Counted from the stretch's first letter, positions 34,438-44,697 are shown. The stretch is DNA of 64,000 nucleotides from Streptomyces sp. A 4/2 (GCF_940670765.1 NZ_CALNVW010000009.1:1-64000), one strand, 5' to 3'. A program made the numbers and translations. The notes: a model not told the origin generated them from the letters alone.

Positions 34438-34554
34438 TCAGACGGCAGCGCGGCGCGGACAGATGGCGCTCGCGAGACGGCACAGGTCGACGTGCAGCCG
34501 CGAAACGAGCAGCAGGGCGCTCGGCGTCTTTTCGCTCACGTCAGGGGGAACCAT
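34438..34554 (-). CDS. Cysteine-containing leader peptide before cysO-cysM
   Basis: 38 aa. It ends LLLVSRLHVDLCRLASAICPRRAAV. The VSRxHVDLCRxxSAxC pattern is that of the short Streptomyces leader peptides found before sulfur-assimilation genes. Two Cys codons lie near the end, as expected for a peptide sensing charged tRNA-Cys. ATG 34554 follows TACGAT by 6 nt (leaderless). The stop is 92 bp before the cysO start. Cysteine-dependent control of cysO-cysM is inferred. Confidence 0.75.
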   Translation of the reverse strand: MVPPDVSEKTPSALLLVSRLHVDLCRLASAICPRRAAV

Positions 34555-34560
34555 GGGCTC

Positions 34561-34566
34561 ATCGTA
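34561..34566 (-). promoter_or_regulatory. -10 box before the leader peptide
   Basis: TACGAT on the minus strand, 6 nt from the leader-peptide ATG. It lies between mec and cysO, so cysO-cysM probably have a promoter separate from mec. Confidence 0.55.
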
Positions 34567-34657
34567 TCGATTCCCGTCCCGTGAACCCGAGTGTGATCTC
34601 GGTATGCGGGATCGATCGGTCCGCCTACTGGACAATCACCGGGAAGCCGTCGGGCGG

Positions 34658-35074
34658 TCACTGGACGATCTTCACTTCTTCCTCGGTGATGACGCCTTCG
34701 AGGATCCGGTAGGAGCGGAACTGGAAGGGTCCCGAGCCGTCGGTGTCGGCGGTGGAGACCAGGACGTAGTGGGCGCCGGGCTCGTTCGCGTAGCTGACGT
34801 CGGTGCGCGACGGGTAGGCCTCGGTCGCGGTGTGCGAGTGGTAGACGATGACGGGTTCCTCGTCGCGGTCGTCCAGGTCGCGGTAGAGCTTCAGCAGATC
34901 CGCCGAGTCGAACTCGTAGAACGTGGGCGAGCGGGCGGCGTTCAGCATCGGGATGAACCGCTCGGGGCGGTCGGTGCCCGCCGGGCCCGCGACCATGCCG
35001 CACGCCTCGTCGGGGTGGTCGGCGCGGGCGTGCGCCACGATCTGGTCGTACAGGGCCTGGGTAAGGGTCAGCAT
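34658..35074 (-). CDS. mec: Mec+-type JAMM metallopeptidase of the CysO pathway
   Basis: 138 aa MPN+/JAMM protease. Glu23 (HPDEACG), then VYHSHTATEAYPSRTD with H79, H81, S89 and D92, completes the zinc and catalytic set. It releases cysteine from CysO-cysteine adducts and may also trim the CysO tail. Upstream of the leader peptide and cysO-cysM on the same strand. Confidence 0.92.
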   Translation of the reverse strand: MLTLTQALYDQIVAHARADHPDEACGMVAGPAGTDRPERFIPMLNAARSPTFYEFDSADLLKLYRDLDDRDEEPVIVYHSHTATEAYPSRTDVSYANEPGAHYVLVSTADTDGSGPFQFRSYRILEGVITEEEVKIVQ

Positions 35075-35146
35075 GCTGTTCAGGATAAGCAGCAGGACCA
35101 AGGGGGCCGCGTGGAGCGCGTCAGGCAGGGTGGCGGTGGGCGACGG

Positions 35147-35187
35147 GTGGGCTCCGGCGTACCGGAGTTCGGTACGGCGGAGCCCAC
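35147..35187 (-). terminator. Terminator of the amino acid permease gene
   Basis: An 18-bp stem with one mismatch (GTGGGCTCCGGCGTACCG arm, 35147-35164 with 35170-35187) and a 5-nt loop, immediately after the permease stop. Confidence 0.85.
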
Positions 35188-35208
35188 ATGCTGAGAAGTT
35201 GTCGGTGA

Positions 35209-36636
35209 TCAGCGCTTGTTGAAGGCCGCGCCTGCCGGGTTGCGGGACTTCAGCACCAGGTAGGAGAGGCCGAGGATCGCGGCCCAGAGCGGGGCGCAGT
35301 ACAGCGAGATCCTGGCGTCCTTGTCGATGCCCATCATCACGATGACCAGGCCGATGAAGCCGAGCGAGAACCAGCTGGTCCAGGGGGCGCCGGGGGCCCG
35401 GAAGCTGGATTTCGGGAGTTCACCGCGGTCCGACTTCGCGCGGTAGCGGATCTGGCAGACCAGGATCATGATCCAGGCCCACATGCCGGAGATGGTCGCG
35501 AAGGACACCACGTAGGTGAACGCGTCGCCGGGCCACTGGTAGTTGATCCAGACGCCGACGAGCATCAGCGCGGCGGAGACCGTGGTGCCGACCAGCGGGG
35601 TGCCGCTCTTCGTCAGGGTGGTGAAGGCCTTCGGGCCCTGGCCGTTGAGTGCCAGGTCGCGCAGCATCCGGCCGGTGGAGTACATGCCGGAGTTGCAGGA
35701 GGAGAGCGCCGCGGTCAGGACGACGAAGTTGACGATGGCGGCGCCGAGGCTCAGGCCCATCTTCTGGAAGGCCGCGACGAAGGGGCTGACGCCGGGCTGG
35801 AACGAGGTCCAGGGGACGACCGACAGGATCATGACGAGTGCGCCGATGTAGAAGACGGCGATGCGCCACGGCACGGTGTTGATCGCCTTGGGCAGGACCG
35901 TCTTCGGGTTCTTGGACTCCCCCGCGGTGACACCGACCAGTTCGACGGCGAGGAAGGCGAACATCACGATCTGGAGGGTCATCAGGGTGCCCGTGATGCC
36001 CTTGGGGAAGAAGCCGCCGAGGTCCCACAGGTGGGTGACGCTCGCGGTGTCACCGGCGTCGGAGAAACCGACGGTGAGGACGCCGGCGCAGATGAGGATC
36101 ATGCCGATGATCGCGGTGACCTTGACCATCGAGAACCAGAATTCGAGCTCTCCGAAGAGTTTTACGGAGATCAGGTTCACGCCGTAGAGGATCAGTGTGA
36201 AGACCAGGGCCGAGAGCCACTGGGGGATGTTCCACCAGAAGGTCATGTAGGTGGCTGCCGCGGTGACTTCGGTAATGCCGGTGACGACCCAGAAGAGCCA
36301 GTAGGTCCAGCCGGTGACGTATCCGGCGAAGGGGCCCACGAATTCTCGGGCGTATTCGGAGAAGGAGCCGGAGACCGGGCGGTACATGAGCAGTTCGCCC
36401 AGCGCCCGCATGATGAAGAAGATGACCAGGCCGGCTATGGCGTAGGCGAGGATGAGGCTGGGACCGGCCTTCGATATCGCCTTGCCCGCACCGAGGAAGA
36501 GGCCGGTGCCGATGGCCCCGCCGATCGCGATCATCTGGATCTGGCGCGCCCCCAGACCCCGCTGGTAGCCCTCGCCCGACGTGACGTCCCCGGTCTCGCT
36601 GTCGTCGAATTCCTTGTCGACCTGCACTGAGGTCAT
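35209..36636 (-). CDS. Amino acid permease (APC superfamily, AAT type)
   Basis: 475 aa with 12 membrane segments. QIQMIAIGGAIGTGLFLGAG, MYRPVSGSFSEYAREFVGP, GWTYWLFWVVTGITEVTAA and SSCNSGMYSTGRMLRDLA are typical of the AAT family (GabP, AnsP, CycA, ProY). Substrate unresolved. AGAAAGG lies 8 nt before the ATG. Confidence 0.92.
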   Translation of the reverse strand: MTSVQVDKEFDDSETGDVTSGEGYQRGLGARQIQMIAIGGAIGTGLFLGAGKAISKAGPSLILAYAIAGLVIFFIMRALGELLMYRPVSGSFSEYAREFVGPFAGYVTGWTYWLFWVVTGITEVTAAATYMTFWWNIPQWLSALVFTLILYGVNLISVKLFGELEFWFSMVKVTAIIGMILICAGVLTVGFSDAGDTASVTHLWDLGGFFPKGITGTLMTLQIVMFAFLAVELVGVTAGESKNPKTVLPKAINTVPWRIAVFYIGALVMILSVVPWTSFQPGVSPFVAAFQKMGLSLGAAIVNFVVLTAALSSCNSGMYSTGRMLRDLALNGQGPKAFTTLTKSGTPLVGTTVSAALMLVGVWINYQWPGDAFTYVVSFATISGMWAWIMILVCQIRYRAKSDRGELPKSSFRAPGAPWTSWFSLGFIGLVIVMMGIDKDARISLYCAPLWAAILGLSYLVLKSRNPAGAAFNKR

Positions 36637-36986
36637 GTGTTGCGCCTTTCTCCATGCCGACCCGGCCGTACGAGGCTCGGACCGGCTGTGACGATCCTGG
36701 AGAGCAGAGCCCGGGAATCCGGCTGGAGTGCTGCCGACGGTCGGTCGGCTTTCAGGCCCTGACGCCCTCGGGAACGATGGGGTGGCGTCCCGAGTGGTCG
36801 TGAAGATTTATCACGGCGACAACAGCGATCTTCCAGCGGAAATGTGACCCACGCCACTGGAAGAACCGGACGAAGAGCACCGGGCGGACCAAAGCATTCC
36901 GCCGCGGTGACGTCATCGTTATCCGGATTTGAGCGTCCCCTGAGCGGGGAGAAGAGCGGGGGCGTTACCGAGGAAGCGGGCAGGCA
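36637..36986 (-). other. Permease leader and promoter region
   Basis: 350 bp without a gene. It includes an AT-richer patch (GATTTATCACGG near 36805) that could hold the permease promoter, and the 3' flank of the DUF2017 gene on the left-most part is at 36987. I see no riboswitch or hairpin I can name. Confidence 0.45.
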
Positions 36987-37580
36987 TTACGGCATAAGGG
37001 TTTCCACGAGCGATTCCTGGAGTGCGCCGAGCCAGAGATACGCCATCACCATCGGCTTGCGCGGATCGTCGTCCGGCAGCCGGTACAACTGCCCGTCCTC
37101 GTCCTCGTCGGTGACTTCGAGACGGGTGCCGATGGTCAGCCGCAGGTCGTTGAGCGCGCCGAGCCAGTGGCGCGAGTCCTCGGCGGAGAGCTTGAGCACC
37201 ACGACGCTCCCGCCCCGCCCCACGGCCGCATCGTCCGCCGGGGCGCCGGCCTCGTCCAGTGCCCGGACGACCGCCAGGGCGTCCTCGCGCTTGCGCGCGC
37301 GCAGGTCGTTCTCGGTGAAGCGGCGGAACTCCGAGGAGAAGTCCGGCTCCTTCTCGCCGTACGCGTCCGGGAAGAGGCGGGCCAGCGCCGGGTCGGCGGG
37401 CGGCTCGCTCGGCCCCTCGGCGAACAGCTCGGCCAGCGGGTCCTCCCCCTCGACCGGAGCCTGGCCGGGGCCGACCAGCTCCAGGAGCTGCACGACGAGC
37501 GAGCGCAGGATGGACATCTCGACCTCGTCGAGCCCGATGGCCGCCCCGCCACCGCTGATCGCCTCGAACGGACCGGCCAT
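36987..37580 (-). CDS. DUF2017 protein
   Basis: 197 aa. LDEVEMSILRSLVVQLLELV, LARLFPDAY, EFRRFTENDLRARKREDA and WLGALNDLRLTIGTRL match DUF2017, an actinobacterial family encoded with clpS. Its ATG overlaps the clpS stop (TGATG), so the pair is co-translated. Function unknown; genomic linkage suggests a part in Clp-dependent proteolysis. Confidence 0.9.
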   Translation of the reverse strand: MAGPFEAISGGGAAIGLDEVEMSILRSLVVQLLELVGPGQAPVEGEDPLAELFAEGPSEPPADPALARLFPDAYGEKEPDFSSEFRRFTENDLRARKREDALAVVRALDEAGAPADDAAVGRGGSVVVLKLSAEDSRHWLGALNDLRLTIGTRLEVTDEDEDGQLYRLPDDDPRKPMVMAYLWLGALQESLVETLMP

Positions 37581-37894
37581 CAGTTGCGGTCCTGGGTGAG
37601 AGTGGCCCACAGGCCGTACCCATGCATCGCCTGCACGTCGCGTTCCATCTCCTCGCGGCTGCCGCTGGAGACAACGGCACGGCCCTTCTGGTGCACATCG
37701 AGCATCAGCTTGTGCGCCTTGTCCTTCGAGTAGCCGAAGTAGGCCTGGAAGACATAGGCGACATAGCTCATCAGGTTGACCGGATCGTTGTGGACGAGAG
37801 TCACCCACGGCACGTCCGGTTCGGGAACGGCGAAGGCCTCCTCGGCCGATTCGGGACGTTCGATCTCTACGGGAGCAACACTCACGCCCCCCAT
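37580..37894 (-). CDS. clpS: ATP-dependent Clp protease adaptor ClpS
   Basis: 104 aa. [21 protein letters not shown] is the conserved N-degron binding region (HND), followed by [32 protein letters not shown]. It delivers N-end-rule substrates to ClpC/ClpA. The ATG at 37894 has GGGGTGG upstream; GTG 37885 is an alternative. Confidence 0.93.
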   Translation of the reverse strand: MGGVSVAPVEIERPESAEEAFAVPEPDVPWVTLVHNDPVNLMSYVAYVFQAYFGYSKDKAHKLMLDVHQKGRAVVSSGSREEMERDVQAMHGYGLWATLTQDRN

Positions 37895-38059
37895 GCTGCC
37901 ACCCCGGGAGTGGCGGCGCACACACCGGTAGCCACATCTCGTCACTCTGACGAAATAGGGGGTAGCATCCTTCGCACGCCCCATCCCCTGGGGAGACTCC
38001 CCCGGATTCCCGGCCGAACCAGCCCGGCCGGTCCGGACGAACGTGCGAGGTTGACCGTT

Positions 38060-39388
38060 GTGAACGTTGCGGACCTTGGCCTGCCGGTGCATGTGCCGTC
38101 GACAGCGCTCTTCACGGACCAGTACGAGCTCACGATGCTCCAGGCCGCCCTCAAGGCCGGCAGCGCGGACCGCAGGTCGGTCTTCGAGGTCTTCACCCGG
38201 CGGCTGCCCGAGGGGCGGCGCTACGGCGTCGTGGCGGGCACCGGACGGGTCCTGGACGCCGTCGAGAACTTCCGCTTCGACGAGAGCCAGCTGCGCTTCC
38301 TGCGCGAGCAGGAAGTCGTCGACGCCCCCACCGCCGAATGGCTCGCCTCCTACCGCTTCAGCGGCGACATCTGGGGCTACCCCGAGGGCGAGGTGTACTT
38401 CCCCGGCTCCCCGGTCCTGCGGGTCGAGGGCTCCTTCGCGGAGTGCGTCCTCCTGGAGACCGTGATCCTCTCGATCCTCAACCACGACTCGGCCATCGCC
38501 GCCGCGGCCTCGCGGATGAACGCGGCGGCCGGCGGGCGCCCGCTGATCGAGATGGGCGCCCGGCGCACCCACGAGCTGGCGGCCGTCGCCTCGGCCCGCG
38601 CGGCGTACATCGGCGGCTTCTCCACCACGTCCGACCTGGCGGCCGGTTTCCGCTACGGGATCCCCACCGTCGGCACCAGCGCGCACGCCTTCACCCTGCT
38701 CCACGACGACGAGCGGCAGGCCTTCACCGCCCAGGTCGGCGCCCTCGGCCGGGACACCACCCTGCTGGTCGACACGTACGACGTGACCGAAGCGGTCCGT
38801 ACGGCGGTCGAGGCGGCGGGGCCCGGACTGGGCGCGGTACGGATCGACTCCGGGGACCTGCTGCTCGTCGCGCACAAGGTCCGCCAGCAGCTCGACTCGC
38901 TGGGCGCGACCGACACGAAGATCGTGGTCACCTCCGACCTCGACGAGTACGCCATCGCCTCGCTGGCCGCGGCGCCCGTCGACGCGTACGGGGTCGGCAC
39001 CCAGCTCGTCACCGGCAGCGGGCACCCCACCTGCTCCATGGTCTACAAGCTGGTCGCCCGCGCCACCTCCGCCGACCCCGCCGCACCGCTGGAGCCGGTG
39101 GCGAAGAAGTCGATGGGCGCCAAGACGTCGCGGGGCGGGCGCAAGTGGGCCGCGCGCCGGACCGACGCCGACGGGGTCGCCGAGGCCGAGGTGATCGGCA
39201 CCGGACCGGTGCCCGTGGAACTGGCGGACCGGCAGCTCCTGGTGCGGCTGGTCGAGGACGGCGAGATCATCGAACGCGAGCCCCTGGACACGGTGCGCGA
39301 GCGGCACCTCACGGTCCGGGGCACGCTGCCGATGTCGGCGATCCAGCTCTCCCGCGGCGAGCCGGTCATCCCGACCGAGTACGTGTGA
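38060..39388 (+). CDS. pncB: Nicotinate phosphoribosyltransferase
   Basis: 442 aa. [69 protein letters not shown] and YGVGTQLVT are family motifs. It makes nicotinate mononucleotide from nicotinate and PRPP for NAD salvage. The nicotinamidase gene follows, giving the two-step salvage of nicotinamide. GTG start with GAGG 9 nt upstream. Confidence 0.95.
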   Translation: MNVADLGLPVHVPSTALFTDQYELTMLQAALKAGSADRRSVFEVFTRRLPEGRRYGVVAGTGRVLDAVENFRFDESQLRFLREQEVVDAPTAEWLASYRFSGDIWGYPEGEVYFPGSPVLRVEGSFAECVLLETVILSILNHDSAIAAAASRMNAAAGGRPLIEMGARRTHELAAVASARAAYIGGFSTTSDLAAGFRYGIPTVGTSAHAFTLLHDDERQAFTAQVGALGRDTTLLVDTYDVTEAVRTAVEAAGPGLGAVRIDSGDLLLVAHKVRQQLDSLGATDTKIVVTSDLDEYAIASLAAAPVDAYGVGTQLVTGSGHPTCSMVYKLVARATSADPAAPLEPVAKKSMGAKTSRGGRKWAARRTDADGVAEAEVIGTGPVPVELADRQLLVRLVEDGEIIEREPLDTVRERHLTVRGTLPMSAIQLSRGEPVIPTEYV

Positions 39389-39635
39389 GCCGACTCGGCA
39401 GGTGTGAACCGAGCGCGTACGTGTGAACCGACCGAGCACAGGTGAACCGACCGCGTACGTGTGAAACCGGCCGAGCGCCCGGGAATCAACCGGGCACGCA
39501 CGAACCAGCCGAGTACGCATGAACGACTGGTGAGCGGGAATGCAAGGCCAGGCCGGACGGCACTCCGTGCCAGCAGCCCGGCACCCGCACCTCTCACCCG
39601 AACCCCTGCGTCCGAACCTGCGAAGGAAGCCCGCC

Positions 39636-40235
39636 ATGCACCGCGCCCTGATCGTCGTCGACGTGCAGAACGACTTCTGCGAAGGCGGCAGCCTCGCAGT
39701 CACCGGAGGTGCGGACACCGCTGCCGCGATCACGGACCTGATCGGGCAGTCCTCCGCCTGTTACCGCCACGTGGTGGCCACCCGCGACCACCACGTGAAC
39801 CCGGGCAACCACTTCTCCCGGAACCCGGACTTCGTCCACTCCTGGCCCGCGCACTGCGTGGCCGGTACGGAGGGGGTGGGCTTCCACCCGAACTTCGCAC
39901 CGGCGGTGGCGTCCGGCGCGATCGACGCCGTCTTCGACAAGGGCGCCTACGCGGCGGCGTACAGCGGCTTCGAGGGCCTGGACGAGAACGGCGTGTCGCT
40001 GGCCGACTGGCTACGGGCCCGCGAGATCACGGCGGTCGACGTGGTCGGTATCGCGACGGACCACTGTGTCCGGGCCACGGCGCTCGACGCGGTGCGGGAG
40101 GGGTTCGGGACGCATGTCCTGCTCGACCTCACGGCCGGGGTCGCCGAGGCGACCACCGGCCGTGCGCTGGAGGAGATGCGGGCCGCGGGGGTGGAGCTGA
40201 CCGGCAGCCCGGTCACCAGCCCGTCCAACACGTGA
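39636..40235 (+). CDS. pncA: Nicotinamidase
   Basis: 199 aa cysteine hydrolase. The catalytic triad is D9 (VVDVQNDF), K102 (FDKGAY) and C144 (TDHCVRATA); metal ligands come from [12 protein letters not shown]. It converts nicotinamide to nicotinate for PncB. GAAGGAAG precedes the ATG. The 247-bp gap from pncB carries degenerate GTGTGAACCGACCG direct repeats. Confidence 0.94.
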   Translation: MHRALIVVDVQNDFCEGGSLAVTGGADTAAAITDLIGQSSACYRHVVATRDHHVNPGNHFSRNPDFVHSWPAHCVAGTEGVGFHPNFAPAVASGAIDAVFDKGAYAAAYSGFEGLDENGVSLADWLRAREITAVDVVGIATDHCVRATALDAVREGFGTHVLLDLTAGVAEATTGRALEEMRAAGVELTGSPVTSPSNT

Positions 40236-40335
40236 GCCCACCGCGTACGCCCCGCGCACCCCGCGGGCCTCGCTCGTCCCGTACGCCCCGCTGACGACCC
40301 CGCGTACCGCGTACGGCCCCGTACGCCCCGCGTCA

Positions 40336-40632
40336 CGACCGCAGCAGCGCCCTGATCGGGTGCCACAGCTCCGCCGTCTCCTGTGGCACCGCGCGCCACA
40401 GCAGACCGTCCGGATGGTGCAGCACCGCCGTGATCTCGTCGGGCGTCGGCGGCTGTGTGTTACCGCGCAGATACACCGCGCGCAACCCCAGATTCCGTAG
40501 CCGGGTCAGCGCCCGCGCCCGGTTTCCGGCGTGGACGAGTATCCGGACCTGCGTCAGCCTGTCCGGGCTGGGCAGCGTGAGCGCCACCACCACGCTGCCG
40601 TTCGGCAGTCTGCTGAATCCGCCACCTGGCAT
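40336..40632 (-). CDS. Hypothetical protein, 98 aa
   Basis: MPGGGFSRLPNGSVVVALTL opens it; then RVRILVHAGNRARALTRLRN-like basic region (actual: TQVRILVHAGNRARALTR) and LRAVYLRGNTQPPTPDEITAV. No membrane segment. The second ATG (40632) is chosen because GGGGGAG lies 9 nt upstream; the first ATG touches it. Unknown function. Confidence 0.7.
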
Positions 40633-40694
40633 ACCGTTCATCTCCCCCGTGAGACGTCGTGTCAATAAGAGCTGTGCAAGACGCACCTAAACAC

Positions 40695-40730
40695 GATCGG
40701 CCGCCGCCCGCTAGAGGGCGACGGCCGATC
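40695..40730 (-). terminator. Terminator after the M6 protease gene
   Basis: A 15-bp stem with one mismatch (GATCGGCCGCCGCCC arm, 40695-40709 with 40716-40730) and a 6-nt loop. Confidence 0.82.
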
Positions 40731-40755
40731 ATGCTTTGACCTGCGGAAACGTTGA

Positions 40756-43170
40756 TCAGCGGTGCGAGGGACCAACCTGGAGCGTGATCGTCGAGCCACT
40801 CAGCGGCTGCTGGAGGATCGAGATCCGGGTGTTGGTGTCAGTTACCTGCACACTGCCGGTCCCATTCTCCTTGTACCAGTACGTACCCGTGTGGTCGTCG
40901 AAGGCCGGTACGCCCAGCTGCGGGGCGATCCGCTTCGCGACGTCCGCGTTGTGCAGCGTGAACCCGTTGGTCGGGTACCAGCTGAACGGTGCGTCGAAGG
41001 GCTGGATCTTGTTCCGGATGACCGTGCCGTCCGCCCACTTCAGCGGCTTGGCGTGCGAGTCGACCGGCAGGATCAGGCCCTTGCCCGGGTGGGCGCTGAC
41101 GTTGTTGTCCGGCTGGGAGGTGTCCCACTGCCAGACCATCAGGCCCTTCTGGTACGGGTAGTACTCGACCCAGTCCGGACGGGTCTTCGAGAAGCCGAAG
41201 TTGTACGGACCGGTCTTCAGCGTCTGGTCGTACGAAACGTACTGACGGTTCTCGGCGATGTAGTACTGCGGGTAGTCCTTGGAGAACGACTCACCGATGC
41301 GCGAGAAGCCCTTCGAGGTCCAACCCGCGTCGTCCGTCTCGGCGTTGTCCGTGAAGAGCGGGGCGCCGTCGGCGTTCACCGAGATCTTGTCGGCCGTGAA
41401 GCCCTTGCCGGACACTCCGCCGTCGGACGTGTAGCGGAAGCGGAGGTCGATCTTCTTGCCCGCGTAGGCGTCCAGCGGGAACGACAGGCTCTTGTACGCG
41501 GCGGACGAACCGGTCAGCGCCGGCTTGTCGCCACCGTCGCGCGGGATCTGCGCGCCGTCGGCCTTGCCGTCGATCGCGGTCCAGTTGGCGCCACCGTCCG
41601 TCGACACCTCGGTGTAGAGGAAGTCGTAGTCCTTCTCGATGTCCCACCAGCCCGAAAGGTCCAGCGAGGCAGCGGACTTACCGGTCAGGTCGACCGAGCG
41701 GGTCAGGGTGTTGGACAGGTCGTCGCCCATCCCGCTCCACCACTGCTTGGTGCCCTCGGCCGGCTTCACGACCGTGGTGGTGACGGCCTTGTCCGGCAGC
41801 GAGACGACGAGCGCCTGCTTGTTCTTGGTGTTGTACTCCGAGACGCCCAGCTTGTGGGTCGACTTCGTCGCGGCCTTCGCCGTGTCGTAGTCGAGCCAGC
41901 CCAGCTGAAGCTTGTCCCAGGCGGACATGTCGCCCGGCTTGTTGCCGATGGCGTTGTCGCCGGTGCTCAGCCAGGAGCCCGCCGACATCAGCGACCAGAA
42001 ACCGACGCCGTTCTCGGCGGTGTTGGTGGTGTCGTACTCGTCGGGCAGGCCCAGGTCGTGGGCGTACTCGTGGGCGAAGACACCGAGGCCGCCGTTCTCG
42101 GGCTGCATGGTGTAGTCGCCGACCCAGATGCCGGTGTCACCGACCGGCGTGCCACCCGACTTGTTGTCGGCCGGGCCGGTCTTGCCGGTGTCCGTGCCGT
42201 ACACGTAGGAGCGGTGTGCCCAGAGGGCGTCCGGGCCCTGCGCGCCGCCGCCCGCGGACTCGTCCTCGCCCGCGTGCACGATCTGGAAGTGGTCGATGTA
42301 GCCGTCGGGCTCGTTGAAGTTGCCGTCGCCGTCGTAGTCGTAGCGGTCCCACTGGTCGTAGCTGGCCAGGGTCGTCTTGATCTCGGCGTCGGTCTTGCCC
42401 GCGGCCTTCTGCGCGGCCACCCAGGCGTTGACGCCGTCGCGGACCAGGTCACCGGCGTTGGCGCAGATGCTGGAGCCGCAGTAGTTGGAGCCGTAGCGGG
42501 CCTCGTTGTTCGGGACGCTGACCCAGTCGGCGACCTCGCCGTCGACGGAGTACCGGCCGGACGAGGTCTTCTCGTAGTACGACTTGAGCGAGTCCTGGCC
42601 CTTGCCCGTGCCGAAGTACAGGTTCTGGAAGTGGTCGCGGTTGTAGTCCGCCTGCCACGCCGTGCTGTTGTCCTTCTTGCGGTCGGGCTGGGCTATCTCG
42701 TTGTGCGCGGGGCCGGGCGTGCCGCCGTACTTCTTGACCGGGGGCTTCGGCCCGTCGGGGCCGTCCGGGTCGTACATGGTCGTGTCGTCGACCGTGTCGC
42801 CGAACTGCACCAGGATCGTGAAGATCTTGTCGGTCTTCTCGCGGCCCAGCTCGACGTACTTCTTGTCGTCGAGGCGCACCACCTTGGAACCGTCGTGCGA
42901 CTGCGTCTTCTTGTGGCCTGATATGACCTGCTGGAGCGCGGCCTGGCGCTCCTTGTTCTGCTGCTTGCTGAACGGGCTGTCGAGGTTGTGCTTCTGGCCC
43001 TTCAGCAGGGTCGCCGGGTCACGGCGGTCGATCTTCTTCGAAGTCGCCGTGCCCGTGGGCGCCTTGGTGTCGGCCTGGGCGGTGGCGTACGTCGAAGCGG
43101 TGGCTGTGGTCGCGGCGATGGCCACGAGCACGGCTGCCACCCGGGTTGTCGCCCGTCTCTTGATATTCAC
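40756..43170 (-). CDS. Immune inhibitor A-type secreted metalloprotease (M6)
   Basis: 804 aa. A signal peptide (RRATTRVAAVLVAIAATTAT) is followed by a propeptide and the M6 catalytic domain with zinc motif HEYAHDLGLPDEYD (H367, E368, H371). The C-terminal half has beta-sandwich modules, including LDLSGWWDIEKDYDFLYTEV, as in InhA proteases. It degrades extracellular protein. GTG 43170 with GGGAGG 9 nt upstream. Confidence 0.92.
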   Translation of the reverse strand: MNIKRRATTRVAAVLVAIAATTATASTYATAQADTKAPTGTATSKKIDRRDPATLLKGQKHNLDSPFSKQQNKERQAALQQVISGHKKTQSHDGSKVVRLDDKKYVELGREKTDKIFTILVQFGDTVDDTTMYDPDGPDGPKPPVKKYGGTPGPAHNEIAQPDRKKDNSTAWQADYNRDHFQNLYFGTGKGQDSLKSYYEKTSSGRYSVDGEVADWVSVPNNEARYGSNYCGSSICANAGDLVRDGVNAWVAAQKAAGKTDAEIKTTLASYDQWDRYDYDGDGNFNEPDGYIDHFQIVHAGEDESAGGGAQGPDALWAHRSYVYGTDTGKTGPADNKSGGTPVGDTGIWVGDYTMQPENGGLGVFAHEYAHDLGLPDEYDTTNTAENGVGFWSLMSAGSWLSTGDNAIGNKPGDMSAWDKLQLGWLDYDTAKAATKSTHKLGVSEYNTKNKQALVVSLPDKAVTTTVVKPAEGTKQWWSGMGDDLSNTLTRSVDLTGKSAASLDLSGWWDIEKDYDFLYTEVSTDGGANWTAIDGKADGAQIPRDGGDKPALTGSSAAYKSLSFPLDAYAGKKIDLRFRYTSDGGVSGKGFTADKISVNADGAPLFTDNAETDDAGWTSKGFSRIGESFSKDYPQYYIAENRQYVSYDQTLKTGPYNFGFSKTRPDWVEYYPYQKGLMVWQWDTSQPDNNVSAHPGKGLILPVDSHAKPLKWADGTVIRNKIQPFDAPFSWYPTNGFTLHNADVAKRIAPQLGVPAFDDHTGTYWYKENGTGSVQVTDTNTRISILQQPLSGSTITLQVGPSHR

Positions 43171-43560
43171 CTGGTGCTGTCCTCCCGGAACGCGTCTCAA
43201 GTGACGACATTCGATCGGAGGTGCGAAAGAAAAGACAGATCTTGACTTGCGCATACCAACTGCACTATGCAGGGCGCTGTTTCCGGTATCCGGACGGCTC
43301 ACAGCGTCCCCACAGTCCCTCCAAAGTCTCTCCGGAGCGGCTCCGCAACACCGTCACGGAGCGTCAACAGGCGCGTCGGTCTCGCCAGTTGGATGGGGCC
43401 GTGACTCCGTGCGCCCCCCATGCACCGGCACCGTGGGTTAGGCCACGCTTACCAGCTGTTCCGCTCGGGCATCCGTCGGATTAGAGTCGCACTCGACTGC
43501 GTGATGTCACGCTTTGTCGACCCGACCACCTCAACCGCTGTCCCTAGGACGGATATCGCC
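43171..43560. other. Divergent promoter region of the M6 protease and a small membrane protein
   Basis: 390 bp, less GC-rich than the genome around 43205-43300. TTGACT (43242) with TATGCA 18 bp later is a possible rightward promoter, and TAGAGT at 43482-43487 a possible -10 nearer to the gene at 43561. Neither is certain. Confidence 0.4.
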
Positions 43561-43941
43561 ATGACGCGTCCGACTGCCGCACAGCTTCCGACCGCCGCAC
43601 AGCTCTCGTACGGTTCGGCCACTGTCGTCTCCTCCTCCTTCGCGATGCTGCTGCTCTCGCGCACCACGTCGGGCGTCGGAGTCGCGGTCATCGCACTGGC
43701 GGCTCTGATCCTCGGTCTGCTCGTCGCGGTCACCGTGCCCATGCCGAAAGCGGCGCGTCTGGCGCGGGCCGAGAGCGCCGAGGCCGAGAACGCTGCGAAC
43801 GCCGAGAGTGCCGCGAGCGGCGGATCCGGTACGGGCCGGGCCACCGCGCCCGCCGGCGGCACCACCCCGCCGGCCGCGCTGCGGGTGAGCTCGCCGCAGA
43901 TCGGTGCCGGCCGGGTCGGGGAGCACTCACTGCGGGGGTGA
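43561..43941 (+). CDS. Small membrane protein of unknown function
   Basis: 126 aa. Two hydrophobic segments (YGSATVVSSSFAMLLLS and VGVAVIALAALILGLLVAVTV) then an Ala/Glu-rich and Gly/Pro-rich tail. AGGACGG lies upstream of ATG 43561; ATG 43504 is a longer alternative. The 3' end overlaps the convergent RDD gene by 15 bp. Confidence 0.65.
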   Translation: MTRPTAAQLPTAAQLSYGSATVVSSSFAMLLLSRTTSGVGVAVIALAALILGLLVAVTVPMPKAARLARAESAEAENAANAESAASGGSGTGRATAPAGGTTPPAALRVSSPQIGAGRVGEHSLRG

Positions 43942-44697
43942 GACCACCACCACGGTCTTCGCGGCCTTGTCGTGCAGCCCCTGCTTGTACGGCTTGTCGA
44001 AGAAGCTCCAACCGCCGCAGATCGCGGTCCAGACACAGGCGCAGCAGAACACCGCGGGCAGCCACAGCACACAGGCCCGGACGAACGCGGCCTGAGTGGT
44101 GGGCGTGGTGCCGTCGTTGAGATTCGCGGTGCGCAGGCCCAGCAGGCTCTTGCCCAGGGTCCGGCCGTTGCACCTGACCGTCATGAGCACGTCGTAGCCG
44201 ATGAAGAGCACCGCCGCGAGCACGCTCTGCCAGACCGACCGGCCGTAGTCCGTGTGGTCCGTGTTGTACCGCAGCCCGCCCCAGATCAATGAGATCAGCC
44301 AGACGATCACGGCGATGAGCACGATGTCGATGATGCGGGCCAGCACCCGCTTGCCGCTCGGCGCGAGCGGCGCCATCCCGGAGAGCGGGTCGTTGCCGCC
44401 GTGGGGGCCACCGCCGCCGTACGCGTTCGGGTCGTAGGGCGGAGGCGTACTCCCGCCGTACGGGTCACCACCGCCCGGCGGGGGGCCGTACGGGCCGCCG
44501 CTACCGCCGCTGCTACCGGGACCGTACGGATTGCCGCCACCGCCACCCGGGCCGTACGGATTGCCGCCGCCCGGCGGGGGCGGCGGAGAGCTGTTGTACG
44601 GCTGCCCCGGCGACGGCGGCGGGACACCGTCGTACGGCCTCCCCGCGAAGGGGTCGTCCTCGGGCCGTCGGCCGGGCCAGGGCTGGTCGGTGCTCAT
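43927..44697 (-). CDS. RDD family membrane protein with Gly/Pro/Tyr-rich N-terminus
   Basis: 256 aa. The first 100 residues are low complexity (NPYGPGG-like repeats). The RDD domain follows: KRVLARIIDIVLIAVIVWLI with Arg-Asp in the first helix, then GRTLGKSLLGLRTAN. Two more membrane helices end the protein. Function of the family is unclear; some members exchange ions. A paralogue is encoded next, on the same strand. Confidence 0.88.
   Translation of the reverse strand: MSTDQPWPGRRPEDDPFAGRPYDGVPPPSPGQPYNSSPPPPPGGGNPYGPGGGGGNPYGPGSSGGSGGPYGPPPGGGDPYGGSTPPPYDPNAYGGGGPHGGNDPLSGMAPLAPSGKRVLARIIDIVLIAVIVWLISLIWGGLRYNTDHTDYGRSVWQSVLAAVLFIGYDVLMTVRCNGRTLGKSLLGLRTANLNDGTTPTTQAAFVRACVLWLPAVFCCACVWTAICGGWSFFDKPYKQGLHDKAAKTVVVVSPPQ

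Noticed and set aside
40236..40335. CGTACGCCCCGC repeats after pncA
   Set aside because: Short low-complexity GC-rich repeats between convergent genes with no clear hairpin or function.
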